A stretch of DNA of 64,000 nt from an uncultured Desulfobacter sp. (GTDB lineage Bacteria; Desulfobacterota; Desulfobacteria; Desulfobacterales; Desulfobacteraceae), in the NCBI RefSeq assembly GCF_963677125.1, contig NZ_OY781882.1, positions 3,914,501 to 3,978,500 on the forward strand, written 5' to 3'. Below, piece after piece: positions 53,516 through 62,202 of the stretch; the first letter of the stretch is position 1; each line of letters begins with the position of its first letter. The position numbers were made by a program, and so were the translations under genes. The notes under the pieces were generated by a model. That model was not told the DNA's origin. It saw only the letters and a list, made by a program, of their open reading frames with translations, and ran no database searches.

Positions 53516-53700
53516 AAAAAGGCAAGAAAAGAGCAGAACTCAGCCAGGCTCTGGTCGAGGCATCCCGGGCCGCAGGAAACAACGAGGATGTCCTTGAAGG
53601 AATATTTGAAAAATTTTATTCCAGCCCCAATGATGAGAATCTGTTAGAGGCCACGACTGAATCAATCGAACAGAACCAGGAGAAAAGTACCTATGTCTGA
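53512..53700 (+). CDS. Small hypothetical protein before apbE
   Basis: A 62-residue charged, helical protein beginning with GTG (MKKGKKRAELSQALVEASRA) that I do not recognise. The GTG overlaps the TGA of the preceding remnant, and the stop overlaps the apbE ATG, so it is translationally coupled on both sides. It may be a small partner or a residual fragment of the upstream gene. Confidence 0.5.
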   Translation: MKKGKKRAELSQALVEASRAAGNNEDVLEGIFEKFYSSPNDENLLEATTESIEQNQEKSTYV

Positions 53701-54736
53701 AACCAAGTATATAACAATGTTTATCTTTACACTGATGCTGATTATCGGAACAACCTTGCTGTTACCGGCCAAGGCATTGGCAGCCCAGGAGTATGTGTTC
53801 ACCGGCCAGACAATGGGCACCTCCTATTCCATTAAGATGATTTCCGCCAAACCGCTCTCCAAAAGTCTGTGGCAGGAAAAAATTAACCTGCGCTTAAAAC
53901 AGGTAAATGCCCGGCTGTCCATGTACCAGAAAGACAGTGAACTGTCCCTGTTCAATGCCGCACCAAAGGACCAGGCTTTCAGGGTTTCCCCGGATTTTTA
54001 TCAGGTTCTTGAACAATGCAGCAAGCTGCATACCCTGACCGGCGGGGCCTGGGACGGCACGGTTAAACCCCTGGTAGACCTGTGGGGATTCGGTACAAAA
54101 GGCCGGCGGGACACGCCGCCTGAACCCGCGCAAATCAACGCGGCGCTTAATTGTATTGGCTTTGATAAACTTAAAATCGGAGATCATCTGCTGACCAAAA
54201 CAATGCCCGGCATAACTCTGGATTTAGGCTCCATAGCCAAAGGATATGGCGTAGATGAAATTGCCCGCCTGATCCGGGAAGGCGGTATTGAAAACTATCT
54301 TGTAGAAATCGGCGGTGAACTGGTCGGCGCAGGAAAAAACAAGCATCGCAAGGCATGGATCGTGGGGATAGCAAATCCTGAAAAAGGATTTTTGAATTCC
54401 GGCCTGTACAAAGAAATACGCCTGGATAACAAAGCCATAGCCACCAGTGGCAATTACAGAAACTATTTTGAAAAAAACGGGCAAATCTACTCACACATCA
54501 TCAGCCCGAAAACCGGTTATCCGGTCGAAAACGCAGTGGTATCGGCATCGGTTATTTCCGATACCTGCACCCGGGCCGATGGCCTTGCCACAGCACTGAT
54601 GGTCATGGATACTCACCAGGCCCTCGCCCTGATTAACAGCCTTGAAAACACCGAATGCCTGATCATCCGCCATGACGGAAAGAAAAAAACTGCTCTGCGG
54701 TCATCCGGATTCAAGTCCTATGAAATTGGTTTCTGA
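53693..54736 (+). CDS. apbE: FAD:protein FMN transferase ApbE
   Basis: Attaches FMN covalently to Thr/Ser of exported or membrane flavoproteins such as Rnf or Nqr subunits, using FAD and Mg2+. The 347-residue protein has a signal peptide (about 1-30, LMLIIGTTLLLPAKALAA) and acts in the periplasm. Family motifs are GQTMGTSYSIKM, GGAWDGTVKPLVDLWGF, LDLGSIAKGYGVDEIA and ISPKTGYPVENAVVSASV, with DTCTRADGLATALMVM near the C-terminus. Its target flavoprotein is not in the window. The ATG overlaps the stop of the preceding small gene. Confidence 0.93.
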   Translation: MSETKYITMFIFTLMLIIGTTLLLPAKALAAQEYVFTGQTMGTSYSIKMISAKPLSKSLWQEKINLRLKQVNARLSMYQKDSELSLFNAAPKDQAFRVSPDFYQVLEQCSKLHTLTGGAWDGTVKPLVDLWGFGTKGRRDTPPEPAQINAALNCIGFDKLKIGDHLLTKTMPGITLDLGSIAKGYGVDEIARLIREGGIENYLVEIGGELVGAGKNKHRKAWIVGIANPEKGFLNSGLYKEIRLDNKAIATSGNYRNYFEKNGQIYSHIISPKTGYPVENAVVSASVISDTCTRADGLATALMVMDTHQALALINSLENTECLIIRHDGKKKTALRSSGFKSYEIGF

Positions 54737-54846
54737 TCCGTATAACGATACTTTCCCCCTGTTTAACTCGACGAGCCAAGCAGATAACGCAGAACACAAC
54801 TTGGACAAAATTGTAAAAAAATATATACAATATTTTAAATATATTC

Positions 54847-54874
54847 TTGACATTCTCCATTTTTTCAGTAGAAT
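54847..54874 (+). promoter_or_regulatory. Sigma-70-type promoter of the cold-shock gene
   Basis: TTGACA at 54847-54852, a 16-base spacer, then TAGAAT at 54869-54874. Transcription near 54881 would leave a leader of about 117 bases before the ATG, long and AT-rich as in cspA-type genes whose leaders refold with temperature. Confidence 0.75.
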
Positions 54875-54997
54875 ACGAAAAATGCATATTTTGTACATGC
54901 ATATGTTCCTTCCTTAAGGTGTATATCTCAATATTTTCTGTGATTACCCCCAAAGTTAGAAGCAAATTTTTATTTTTTTATTTAGGAGACCGCCAAC

Positions 54998-55201
54998 ATG
55001 GCAAAAGGTACCGTAAAGTGGTTCAGCGAGACTAAAGGTTTTGGATTTATCGAAGTAGAAGATGGTGGAAAAGATGTCTTTGTTCATCATTCAGGCATTA
55101 ACGCAACAGGTTTTAAAACCCTGAACGAAGGCGACCAGGTCACCTTTGACATTGAGCAGGGCCCCAAAGGGCCGGCTGCTGCAAATGTTACAGTGATATA
55201 G
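54998..55201 (+). CDS. Cold-shock domain protein
   Basis: The 67-residue CspA-family RNA/single-stranded DNA chaperone consists of one cold-shock domain. RNP1 is KGFGFIEV and RNP2 is VFVHHSGI, with the usual start MAKGTVKWFSETKG. AGGAG lies about 9 bases before the ATG. It has its own strong promoter, a long leader and a strong terminator, so it is a single-gene transcript. Confidence 0.96.
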   Translation: MAKGTVKWFSETKGFGFIEVEDGGKDVFVHHSGINATGFKTLNEGDQVTFDIEQGPKGPAAANVTVI

Positions 55202-55320
55202 CTGACCACTTTTGTTTATAACTGTCATGGACGGACCTTATCTTTGTTTCCCGGTCTCCCCGAGGCAAACATGAAAGGGTTTTGGCGCATTTCGAACGCT
55301 TTCATCTAAGCAGTTATTAA

Positions 55321-55358
55321 AGCCCCTGAGAATTAATGTTCTCAGGGGCTTTTTTTTG
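55321..55358 (+). terminator. Rho-independent terminator after the cold-shock gene
   Basis: A perfect 12-bp stem AGCCCCTGAGAA / TTCTCAGGGGCT with a 6-base loop is followed by eight T. Confidence 0.95.
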
Positions 55359-55375
55359 TTGATTGTCACCGCCTA

Positions 55376-55450
55376 TCTGAAAACCGTAAATTTTGTCGAT
55401 TACTTCGTTGGGCGCAAATTTTAATCCTCGCAGATACTTAGCGCCCGACC
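55376..55450 (+). repeat. Palindromic repeat family R2b
   Basis: Carries AAATTTTGTCGATTAC and GGGCGCAAATTTTAATCC, matching 18162-18236 (reverse) and part of 12193-12243. It directly abuts repeat R2. Confidence 0.6.
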
Positions 55451-55458
55451 GAAAACCC

Positions 55459-55584
55459 GTGTTTGGATGAAAAGTTGCCCAGATGCAAGGCGCAAGCAAA
55501 GCTGAAACCGGAGCGTACTATAGTACGTGAGGATTTCAGGTTTGTGCAGCAACGCCGCAGGTGGATGACTTTTCGTCCAAACAC
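55459..55584. repeat. Palindromic repeat R2 (126 bp), copy 1
   Basis: The outer arms GTGTTTGGATGAAAAGT and ACTTTTCGTCCAAACAC face each other across an inner palindrome centred on GTACTATAGTAC. The internal words GCAAGGCGCA and GCAACGCCGCAGG recur in copy 2 at 63324-63448. It lies between the cold-shock terminator and the stop of a convergent gene. There is no coding capacity. Confidence 0.88.
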
Positions 55585-55587
55585 TAC

Positions 55588-56517
55588 TTAAATCCGGCAT
55601 TTTCCCTGGTATGAATCCCGGGCTTCAAGGGTATGTTGAATCATGTTGAATGTCTCTCTGTACCGGGCCGACCACAACGGCGCCACAAGTTCGTCAGAAT
55701 GAGGATCCCCTGTGATTCGCTGGATAATCATGGACCTGGGCAGCCGTTCCAGAAAATCGCAGACCAGGTCCACATATTCCTGTTGCTCTAAAGGCATATA
55801 CCGACCCTGTGCATACATCTCGTCCAAGGCGGTGCCCCGAACCACATAAAGCAAGTGGATTTTGACACCATTTACTCCCAGATCCCCAATAATCCCGGCA
55901 TTTTCCAGCATCATATCCCGGGTTTCACCGGGCAGTCCCAAAATAATATGGGCGCAGACATTAAGCTTTTTCTTAGGGGCAACAAGGGCCATGGCCTTTT
56001 CAAAAGCCTTGAAATCATGTCCCCGGTTGATCAGAGCAAGGGTGGCGTCATGGGCAGACTGAAGCCCGTACTCCAGCCAGATAAGATAATCATTGGTGTA
56101 GGCATCAAGCAGATCAATCTTCTCATTGTCCACACAATCGGGCCTTGTGCCCACGGCCATGCCCACTACTCCATCACAGGCCAGGGCTTCATCATATAAG
56201 GCTTTAAGATGATCCACCGGGGCATAGGTATTGGTAAAAGACTGAAAATAAGCAAGAAATTTCCTGGACTTGTATTTTTTTATGGCCCCGATCTTACCGG
56301 CCTCAATTTGCTGTGAAATGGAAAGCCCCCGGGCAAAGGCCCCGGTACCCGATCCTTTTGCATTGCAGTAAATACATCCGGCCCGGGACAAAGTTCCGTC
56401 CCGGTTCGGGCATGTCAGCCCGGCATCCACGGAAATTTTTTGCACCCGCTCACCAAACAGGCTGCGCAGATAAGCATTGTAATCGGTGTAGCGTTTCATA
56501 TGGTCAGCTTCTGCCAA
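55588..56517 (-). CDS. TIGR01212-type radical SAM protein (YhcC-like)
   Basis: The 309-residue radical SAM protein is of the YhcC family, found widely in bacteria without a proven reaction. The cluster region is SVDAGLTCPNRDGTLSRAG followed by CIYCNAKGSG, the spaced-Cys form of this family. Later motifs are YFQSFTNTYAP and VGTRPDCV. A strong GGAGG site lies 6 bases before a TTG at 56517, so I take that TTG as the start. The ATG at 56499 (MKRYTDYNAYL) is the alternative and has no such site. Confidence 0.9.
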   Translation of the reverse strand: MAEADHMKRYTDYNAYLRSLFGERVQKISVDAGLTCPNRDGTLSRAGCIYCNAKGSGTGAFARGLSISQQIEAGKIGAIKKYKSRKFLAYFQSFTNTYAPVDHLKALYDEALACDGVVGMAVGTRPDCVDNEKIDLLDAYTNDYLIWLEYGLQSAHDATLALINRGHDFKAFEKAMALVAPKKKLNVCAHIILGLPGETRDMMLENAGIIGDLGVNGVKIHLLYVVRGTALDEMYAQGRYMPLEQQEYVDLVCDFLERLPRSMIIQRITGDPHSDELVAPLWSARYRETFNMIQHTLEARDSYQGKCRI

Positions 56518-56685
56518 ATTCTTCCTCCATTTTCATCCTTTTGCGTTCATACGTTCACCCCTTAAGGCAGACTCTAACCATACAGATTGCAAATGAATTT
56601 GCCAAGATGAAGATTAGCAGCAAGAACTTGACCTATAGCGACTAGACATTATATTAAGGCCCTGTAAAAAATAGCTAAGGATGTT

Positions 56686-58569
56686 ATGAACACTTTCAAA
56701 AACAGATATGATGTTATTGTGGTGGGTGCAGGACACGCCGGATGCGAAGCAGCCCTGGCTGCCGCCCGTATGGGCTGTGACACCCTGTTGCTCACCATTG
56801 ACATGGACAAAATTGCAGCCATGCCCTGCAGCCCCTCCATCGGCGGCACGGCCAAAGGGCAGCTGGTCAAAGAAATCGATGCCCTGGGCGGCTGGATGGC
56901 AAAGGTTTCAGACTCTTCGGCCATCCAGTACCGAACGCTGAACACCCGTAAAGGCCCGGCGGTACAATCCACCCGGACCCAGAATGACAAGAACATGTAT
57001 TCGCGAAACATGAAACTTGTCCTGGAAAAGGCCGAAAATCTGGATCTTAAACAGGCCATGGTGGAATCTTTAATCATTGAAAACAATGAAATCAAAGGAA
57101 TTGCCGACAATACCGGATTTGACTATTTGGCCGCCTGCGTGGTCATTACCACAGGCACCTTTCTGCGGGGTACCGTTCATATCGGGGCATCCAAAATCCA
57201 GGCCGGACGTGCCGGAGAATTTGCTTCCACAGGCCTGGCTTTAAGCCTTGAAGCCATGAACCTTGAGATGGGCAGAATGAAAACCGGCACCCCGCCACGA
57301 TTGCATGCCGATTCTATCGATTTTTCAAAATTCAATGTCCACGGATCAGACGAGGAGATCAAACCCTTCTCCTTTTCTACGACCCAGGTGACAACCCCGA
57401 TGCTGCCAAGTTTCATGGGGCAGACCAACCCAAACACCCATGCCGTCATCCGCAACAATCTGAAGTATTCAGCCCTGTACGGTGGACAAATCAAAGGCCA
57501 ATCCGCCAGGTACTGCCCCTCTTTTGAAGACAAGGTGGTAAAATTTCCGGACCGGGACTCCCACCATGTGATTCTGGAATATGAAGGCATCGACTCCAAA
57601 GAGATTTATGCATCCGGCCTTGGCAACAGCCTGCCCCTTGAAATCCAGTACCAGGTGGTGCGCTCGGTAAAAGGCCTTGAACAGGCCCAGATCATGCGCC
57701 CGGCCTATGCCATTGAATACGATTATGTGTCGCCCCTGGAACTGACACCCGCGCTTGAGACCAAAAAGGTACGGGGCCTGTTTTTGGCCGGGCAGATCAA
57801 CGGCACGTCCGGTTATGAAGAGGCCGGAGCCCAAGGGCTGTGGGCCGGGGCCAATGCCGCGGCAAAAATACTCGGCCGCCCACCTTTCATCCTGGATCGT
57901 TCCCAGGCATATATGGGGGTTATGGTGGATGACCTTGTCACCCGGGGCACCAAAGAACCCTACCGCATGTTTACGTCAAGAGCAGAATACCGGCTGCTGC
58001 TCAGAGAAGACAACGCGGATCTTCGATTAGCCCGGATCGGTTATGAATACGGCCTGACAGATCAAGCACAGCTGGACAAAGTTTCCCGGATCAAGGCTGA
58101 ATCAAAAAAAGAACTTGAACGGGTCCGTAAAACGGTGGTCAAACCCAGCGATGAAACCAATACCTTTCTCACCGGCCACAACTCCAACCCCATTGACACA
58201 GGGGTTCCTTTAACACAACTCCTCAAACGTGCGGAACTCAATTACGACCTGTTAAAACAGATTGCCCCTGCCCCCGCATCTGTCCAGGACCGTGCAGCCC
58301 GGCAGGTGGAAATTGAAATTAAATACGAAGGGTATATTCAACGGCAGTACAATGAAATTAAAAAATTTGAAGATCTGGAACGGATAAAAATTCCGACAGA
58401 ATTTTCCTTTGATGCGGCCCACGGACTGTCCAATGAGATCAGGGAAAAACTCAATCGGATCAACCCTGCATCCCTGGGCCAAGCATCACGCATTGACGGC
58501 ATGACTCCGGCGGCCATCTCGGTTCTCATGGTGGCCATCCGTGCATTCAGAGAAAACCGGTCTAATTGA
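56686..58569 (+). CDS. mnmG: tRNA uridine-5-carboxymethylaminomethyl modification enzyme MnmG
   Basis: With MnmE it forms the cmnm5/nm5 group on wobble uridine 34 of several tRNAs, using FAD, NADH, methylene-THF and glycine. The 627-residue protein has the FAD-binding VVGAGHAGCEAALAAAR at the N-terminus, the GidA signatures GPAVQSTRTQNDK (near 87) and GQINGTSGYEEAGAQG (near 368), and the helical C-terminal MnmE-binding domain. AAGGA lies 4 bases before the ATG. It starts a group of plus-strand housekeeping genes. Confidence 0.97.
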   Translation: MNTFKNRYDVIVVGAGHAGCEAALAAARMGCDTLLLTIDMDKIAAMPCSPSIGGTAKGQLVKEIDALGGWMAKVSDSSAIQYRTLNTRKGPAVQSTRTQNDKNMYSRNMKLVLEKAENLDLKQAMVESLIIENNEIKGIADNTGFDYLAACVVITTGTFLRGTVHIGASKIQAGRAGEFASTGLALSLEAMNLEMGRMKTGTPPRLHADSIDFSKFNVHGSDEEIKPFSFSTTQVTTPMLPSFMGQTNPNTHAVIRNNLKYSALYGGQIKGQSARYCPSFEDKVVKFPDRDSHHVILEYEGIDSKEIYASGLGNSLPLEIQYQVVRSVKGLEQAQIMRPAYAIEYDYVSPLELTPALETKKVRGLFLAGQINGTSGYEEAGAQGLWAGANAAAKILGRPPFILDRSQAYMGVMVDDLVTRGTKEPYRMFTSRAEYRLLLREDNADLRLARIGYEYGLTDQAQLDKVSRIKAESKKELERVRKTVVKPSDETNTFLTGHNSNPIDTGVPLTQLLKRAELNYDLLKQIAPAPASVQDRAARQVEIEIKYEGYIQRQYNEIKKFEDLERIKIPTEFSFDAAHGLSNEIREKLNRINPASLGQASRIDGMTPAAISVLMVAIRAFRENRSN

Positions 58570-58682
58570 TGCAAAGGGTGGCTCCGGCGCCCTTGACTTA
58601 GACGGGTTGCGCCTTACTTTTATTACACATTTGTACTAAATAACAACTATATACAGCTAAACACAAAGGAATAAGATATAAA

Positions 58683-59642
58683 ATGGCGCAAGATTACTAT
58701 AAAACACTTGGAATCGATAAAACGGCGACAGCCGCCGACATAAAAAAGGCATACCGAAAGCTTGCCCTCAAATACCATCCGGATAAAACCAAAGGGGATA
58801 AGGCTTTGGAAGATAAGTTCAAGACCATCTCCGAGGCCTACGCAGTGCTTAGTGATCCGGAAAAAAGAAAACAGTATGACACTTACGGGTCTGCCGACTT
58901 TCAGCAAAAGTTCTCACAGGAGGACATTTTCAGAAACTTTGACCTGGGCGATATTCTCAAGGAGTTTGGTTTCGGCGGTGGTGGTGGGTTCAACCGGGCC
59001 GGCGGTTTTTCCTCTGCATTCAAACAGGGCGGGGCAAGGTCTTCGTTTTCCGGCATGGGGGGCAATCCTTTTTTCCAAAACGCAGGACCAGGCGGCGGTT
59101 ACGGTCGAAAAGCTCCGGCACGGGGCAAAGATCTGGAATATGAAATTCCCTTAACCCTGGACGAATTAATTAATGGTGCCGGAAAAACCATCACTATTTC
59201 CCAGGATGGCCAGGCCAAAGCCATTGAGGTAAAAATCCCCAAAGGCTTGACCCAGGGCAAAAAAATAAGACTGGCAGGCAAAGGCGAATCAGGCGCAAAT
59301 GGCGGTCCGGCCGGAAACCTTTACATAAAATCCAGTCCGTCGCTGCCCCAGGGGATCACCCTGGAGGGAAACGATATCCTGATGACAAAGGATGTTGGAC
59401 TCACCCAGGCGCTGTTAGGCGATAAGCTTGAGGTAACCACCCCTTCAGGTAAAACCATCAACCTGACCTTGCCTCCGGGCACCGGACACAAGTCAAAAAT
59501 GCGATTACCCGGTATGGGAATTCCCCATATGAAAGGAAATGGTTGCGGAGATCTCTATGTTGTGGTTAATATAGAGATGCCGAAGAAATTAAACTCCAAA
59601 CAGCAGAAACTAATCAAGGAACTTAAAGAAACAGGATTATAA
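58683..59642 (+). CDS. DnaJ-family co-chaperone without zinc finger (CbpA-like)
   Basis: The 319-residue J-domain protein has the HPD motif in LKYHPDKTKG (near 34) and the ADFQQKFSQEDIF linker. A Gly/Phe-rich region (about 95-145) is followed by a C-terminal substrate-binding domain (DLEYEIPLTLDELINGA onwards). The four CxxCxGxG zinc repeats of DnaJ are absent, so it is a type II/CbpA-like protein that stimulates DnaK. It is followed 6 bases later by hpt. Confidence 0.93.
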   Translation: MAQDYYKTLGIDKTATAADIKKAYRKLALKYHPDKTKGDKALEDKFKTISEAYAVLSDPEKRKQYDTYGSADFQQKFSQEDIFRNFDLGDILKEFGFGGGGGFNRAGGFSSAFKQGGARSSFSGMGGNPFFQNAGPGGGYGRKAPARGKDLEYEIPLTLDELINGAGKTITISQDGQAKAIEVKIPKGLTQGKKIRLAGKGESGANGGPAGNLYIKSSPSLPQGITLEGNDILMTKDVGLTQALLGDKLEVTTPSGKTINLTLPPGTGHKSKMRLPGMGIPHMKGNGCGDLYVVVNIEMPKKLNSKQQKLIKELKETGL

Positions 59643-59648
59643 TCTAAC

Positions 59649-60164
59649 ATGCCTGAACTTATCCCCTTGATTTCCCAACAGGAAATCAAGGAAAAAATCC
59701 AGGAGATTGGAAGAAGAATTACCCAGGATTATAGCGGTCTTGATCTCGTGGTTGTGGGGGTTCTCAAGGGCTCTTTTATTTTTTTGGCCGATCTTGTCCG
59801 GCAGATCACCATTGATCATGAAATTGATCTGGTGGGTGCGTCATCCTATGACGGCACGTCATCTACCGGACAGATCATGTTTACAAAAAAACCGGATCTT
59901 AAACTTAAAGGAAGAGATGTACTGCTGGTGGAAGATATCGTGGATACAGGCCGGACCCTCGCCAAAACTGTCGAATCCATGCAGCTGTTAACTCCCCGAT
60001 CCATAAAGATATGCGCGCTGATTGATAAACATGAACGCCGGGAAATGCAACTCAATGTGGATTATTCATGTTTCTGCCTTAAAAAGGGGTTTATCGTAGG
60101 TTACGGGCTGGACTACAATGAAAAATACAGAAACCTACCGGCAATCTTTGATTTAAAAATTTAA
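59649..60164 (+). CDS. hpt: Hypoxanthine phosphoribosyltransferase
   Basis: Purine salvage: hypoxanthine or guanine with PRPP to IMP or GMP. The 171-residue enzyme has the PRPP-binding motif LLVEDIVDTGRTLAKT (near 95), the early GVLKGSFIFLADLVR and the C-terminal VGYGLDYNEKYRNLP. All active-site segments are present and the length is normal. It lies 6 bases after the DnaJ-family gene, so both are probably co-transcribed. Confidence 0.95.
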   Translation: MPELIPLISQQEIKEKIQEIGRRITQDYSGLDLVVVGVLKGSFIFLADLVRQITIDHEIDLVGASSYDGTSSTGQIMFTKKPDLKLKGRDVLLVEDIVDTGRTLAKTVESMQLLTPRSIKICALIDKHERREMQLNVDYSCFCLKKGFIVGYGLDYNEKYRNLPAIFDLKI

Positions 60165-60179
60165 AGTTAATTGATATTA

Positions 60180-60267
60180 CTGTGTCAATAAGTTCTTAAT
60201 TGACTTTCATATTTTGTTGTAGGTTGAGTCTGGGTGTCGAGAAACCAGCTCAACCCATGGTTGTTAT
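60180..60267 (+). repeat. Dispersed hairpin repeat R1, copy C
   Basis: The clearest hairpin of the family: GGTTGAG pairs with CTCAACC and CTGG with CCAG, then CCCATGGTTGTTA follows. It ends about 20 bases before the start of the zinc-ribbon gene. Confidence 0.8.
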
Positions 60268-60287
60268 TCAAATTAAGGGGATACCCA

Positions 60288-62003
60288 ATGATAATTACCT
60301 GCGAAAAGTGCGCAACCCGGTTTGTGCTTGATGACGCCTTAATTAAGCCTGAGGGGTCAATGGTCAGATGCAGCAAGTGTCGGCATGTTTTTACAGCCTT
60401 TCCAGTGGAATATCCGGAAATTGAGCTCTCCGACCAATCAGAATCCCAAGAACAGGACATCCCCTTCGATGAATCACAGAGTCAAGACCAATTAGATTTT
60501 AACCTATCACAAGGTGACGATTCCGCTAAAGACAGCGCTTCGCACAGCCATGGCGAAGACCCGGAAGATACGGACATTGATTTCTCAGAAATTGAATTCG
60601 AGGTACAGGCGTTTCAAGAAAATGCGCCTGAACAACAGGCAGATACAGAAGCCTCGGATTCCCAGGACCTGGACATTGAATTCGATACGGCGGATTTTGA
60701 GATAGATGAACCGGGACTGGACTTCCAGGATGATGACCTTGAACTGGAAACCCAGGAAATTGAATTTGAAAAAATTGAAGATAGTACCGAGTCCCCAACG
60801 GGATCAGCATCCGAACAGTCTGATACGGCCGATATTGAAATCAGCTTTGACCAGGATGACGATGCAGACCTTGAGCTCGACGGGCTGTCCTTTGATCTGG
60901 AAGACTCATCCGAAGAGGCGCTGTCCATTGATGATCTTGAATTAGAAACCCAAAATGATGGCGACCCGGACCTTGAATTAGAAGCTGACTCCCAAGAAGA
61001 TCTTATTCTTGAAGAAGGTGATGATGGCCTGGATTTATCCCCCGACCCCGAAGACGCCCAGACTGACGACGTTGCCCACCAGGAAGAAGAGACAATTGAA
61101 GCGCAACCGGATATAGAACAAGAGGCGTTTGCTTCAGATGACATCAAGATTGAACCCGATGACAGCGATGTAACGCCGGATGACCAGTATGCCGACGAAA
61201 AAATTGAACAAAGCGCATCAGAGCAGGATAAATTTGCAGAATATGATACGGTATTGGAACAGGAGACAGAACCGGAAGATACCGATATAACCATTCCAGC
61301 CCCTGACAAAGAAGACGATACCGCTCCGCTGAGCCCGACTGGTGACGAAATAGAGCCCTCCACAGAAACACTGATAGAACAAGCACCATCGATTACGCCG
61401 CTGTCCGCACAAAGTGTCCGCCAAAAACGAAGCGCAAAGAAGAAAAAAGGGACAAGCCCGACAGTGAAAATTCTGTTGGTATTAGTGCTGCTCATCTTGG
61501 CTGCATATGTGGCAATCATTGGCCTTGGCATAAACGTTCCAGGGGTGTCTGACATTCAAATTCCATTTATCAGTCAGTGGATTGCCCCCAAACAAGCTCC
61601 CCAGGAGCCACTGAAACCCGTACTGGACGAACCCAGTATTAATGGCCGATTTGTTTCCAATAAAAGTGCAGGAGATCTGTTCATTGTCACAGGCAGAGTT
61701 AAAAACCCGTCTAATAAGGCCGTCAGCCACATCCGGGTTAAAGGAACCCTGATGAAAAGAAACAACATCAAAGCGGGAACCCAGATTGCCTATTGCGGAA
61801 ATATAATTCCCGAAGAGACACTTAAATCCGGCAATATCTCGGATATAACCAAACAGATGGGTGTCAAACAGGGAAATCAGAATACCAATGTCAACATCAA
61901 GCCTGGTGCATCGGTCATGTTTATGCTGATTTTTTCAGATCTACCCGAGGATCTGGCTAATTTTACCGTCGCGTTGGAAGGTTTTGAGCCTGCTCAGGAA
62001 TAA
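60288..62003 (+). CDS. Zinc-ribbon, acidic-linker, membrane protein with DUF3426-like C-terminus
   Basis: The 571-residue protein starts with an MJ0042-type zinc ribbon (CEKC and CSKC, residues about 4-28). A very acidic low-complexity stretch (about 45-360) follows, with repeated DLELE/DLDIEFD-like units and almost no basic residues. A basic patch (KRSAKKKKG) leads into a single membrane helix (about 392-415) and a C-terminal DUF3426-like domain (about 440-571). Similar proteins occur in delta-proteobacteria, with no proven function. AAGGGG lies 7 bases before the ATG at 60288; the open extension upstream is repeat R1. Confidence 0.82.
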   Translation: MIITCEKCATRFVLDDALIKPEGSMVRCSKCRHVFTAFPVEYPEIELSDQSESQEQDIPFDESQSQDQLDFNLSQGDDSAKDSASHSHGEDPEDTDIDFSEIEFEVQAFQENAPEQQADTEASDSQDLDIEFDTADFEIDEPGLDFQDDDLELETQEIEFEKIEDSTESPTGSASEQSDTADIEISFDQDDDADLELDGLSFDLEDSSEEALSIDDLELETQNDGDPDLELEADSQEDLILEEGDDGLDLSPDPEDAQTDDVAHQEEETIEAQPDIEQEAFASDDIKIEPDDSDVTPDDQYADEKIEQSASEQDKFAEYDTVLEQETEPEDTDITIPAPDKEDDTAPLSPTGDEIEPSTETLIEQAPSITPLSAQSVRQKRSAKKKKGTSPTVKILLVLVLLILAAYVAIIGLGINVPGVSDIQIPFISQWIAPKQAPQEPLKPVLDEPSINGRFVSNKSAGDLFIVTGRVKNPSNKAVSHIRVKGTLMKRNNIKAGTQIAYCGNIIPEETLKSGNISDITKQMGVKQGNQNTNVNIKPGASVMFMLIFSDLPEDLANFTVALEGFEPAQE

Positions 62004-62027
62004 ATTGATAATTAATTAAAATTTTAT

Positions 62028-62057
62028 TTGACACAGACATAAACTCTGTGCTATTTA
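62028..62057 (+). promoter_or_regulatory. Promoter of the tRNA gene
   Basis: TTGACA at 62028-62033 and TATTTA at 62052-62057 with an 18-base spacer. The transcript would start about 8 bases before the mature tRNA. Confidence 0.65.
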
Positions 62058-62071
62058 ATCCTGGTTTTTGT

Positions 62072-62148
62072 GGCGACGTAGCTCAGATGGTCAGAGCATG
62101 CGGCTCATATCCGCAGTGTCCGGGGTTCAATTCCCTGCGTCGCTACCA
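62072..62148 (+). tRNA. tRNA-Met (CAU), probably elongator
   Basis: A 77-nt cloverleaf with encoded CCA. The acceptor is GGCGACG/CGTCGCT (first pair G-U), the D arm AGCTCAGATGG and the anticodon stem TGCGG/CCGCA with loop CTCATAT, giving anticodon CAU. The T arm is CCGGGGTTCAATTCCCTG. The overall sequence is closest to elongator Met tRNA of E. coli. An Ile tRNA with lysidine 34 also has CAU and cannot be fully excluded by eye. Confidence 0.9.
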
Positions 62149-62159
62149 GAATTTACAAT

Positions 62160-62186
62160 GGCCCCTGTTTTACAGGGGCTTTTTTG
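62160..62186 (+). terminator. Terminator after the tRNA gene
   Basis: The stem GCCCCTG / CAGGGGC with a TTTTA loop is followed by six T. It lies between the tRNA and a convergent gene. Confidence 0.88.
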
Positions 62187-62202
62187 GTTTCTCCCCCCCC
62201 TG

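Noticed and set aside
60614..61555. 313-aa Ser-rich minus-strand frame
   Set aside because: Serine codons arise from the reverse of the Asp/Glu-rich repeats in the zinc-ribbon protein gene.
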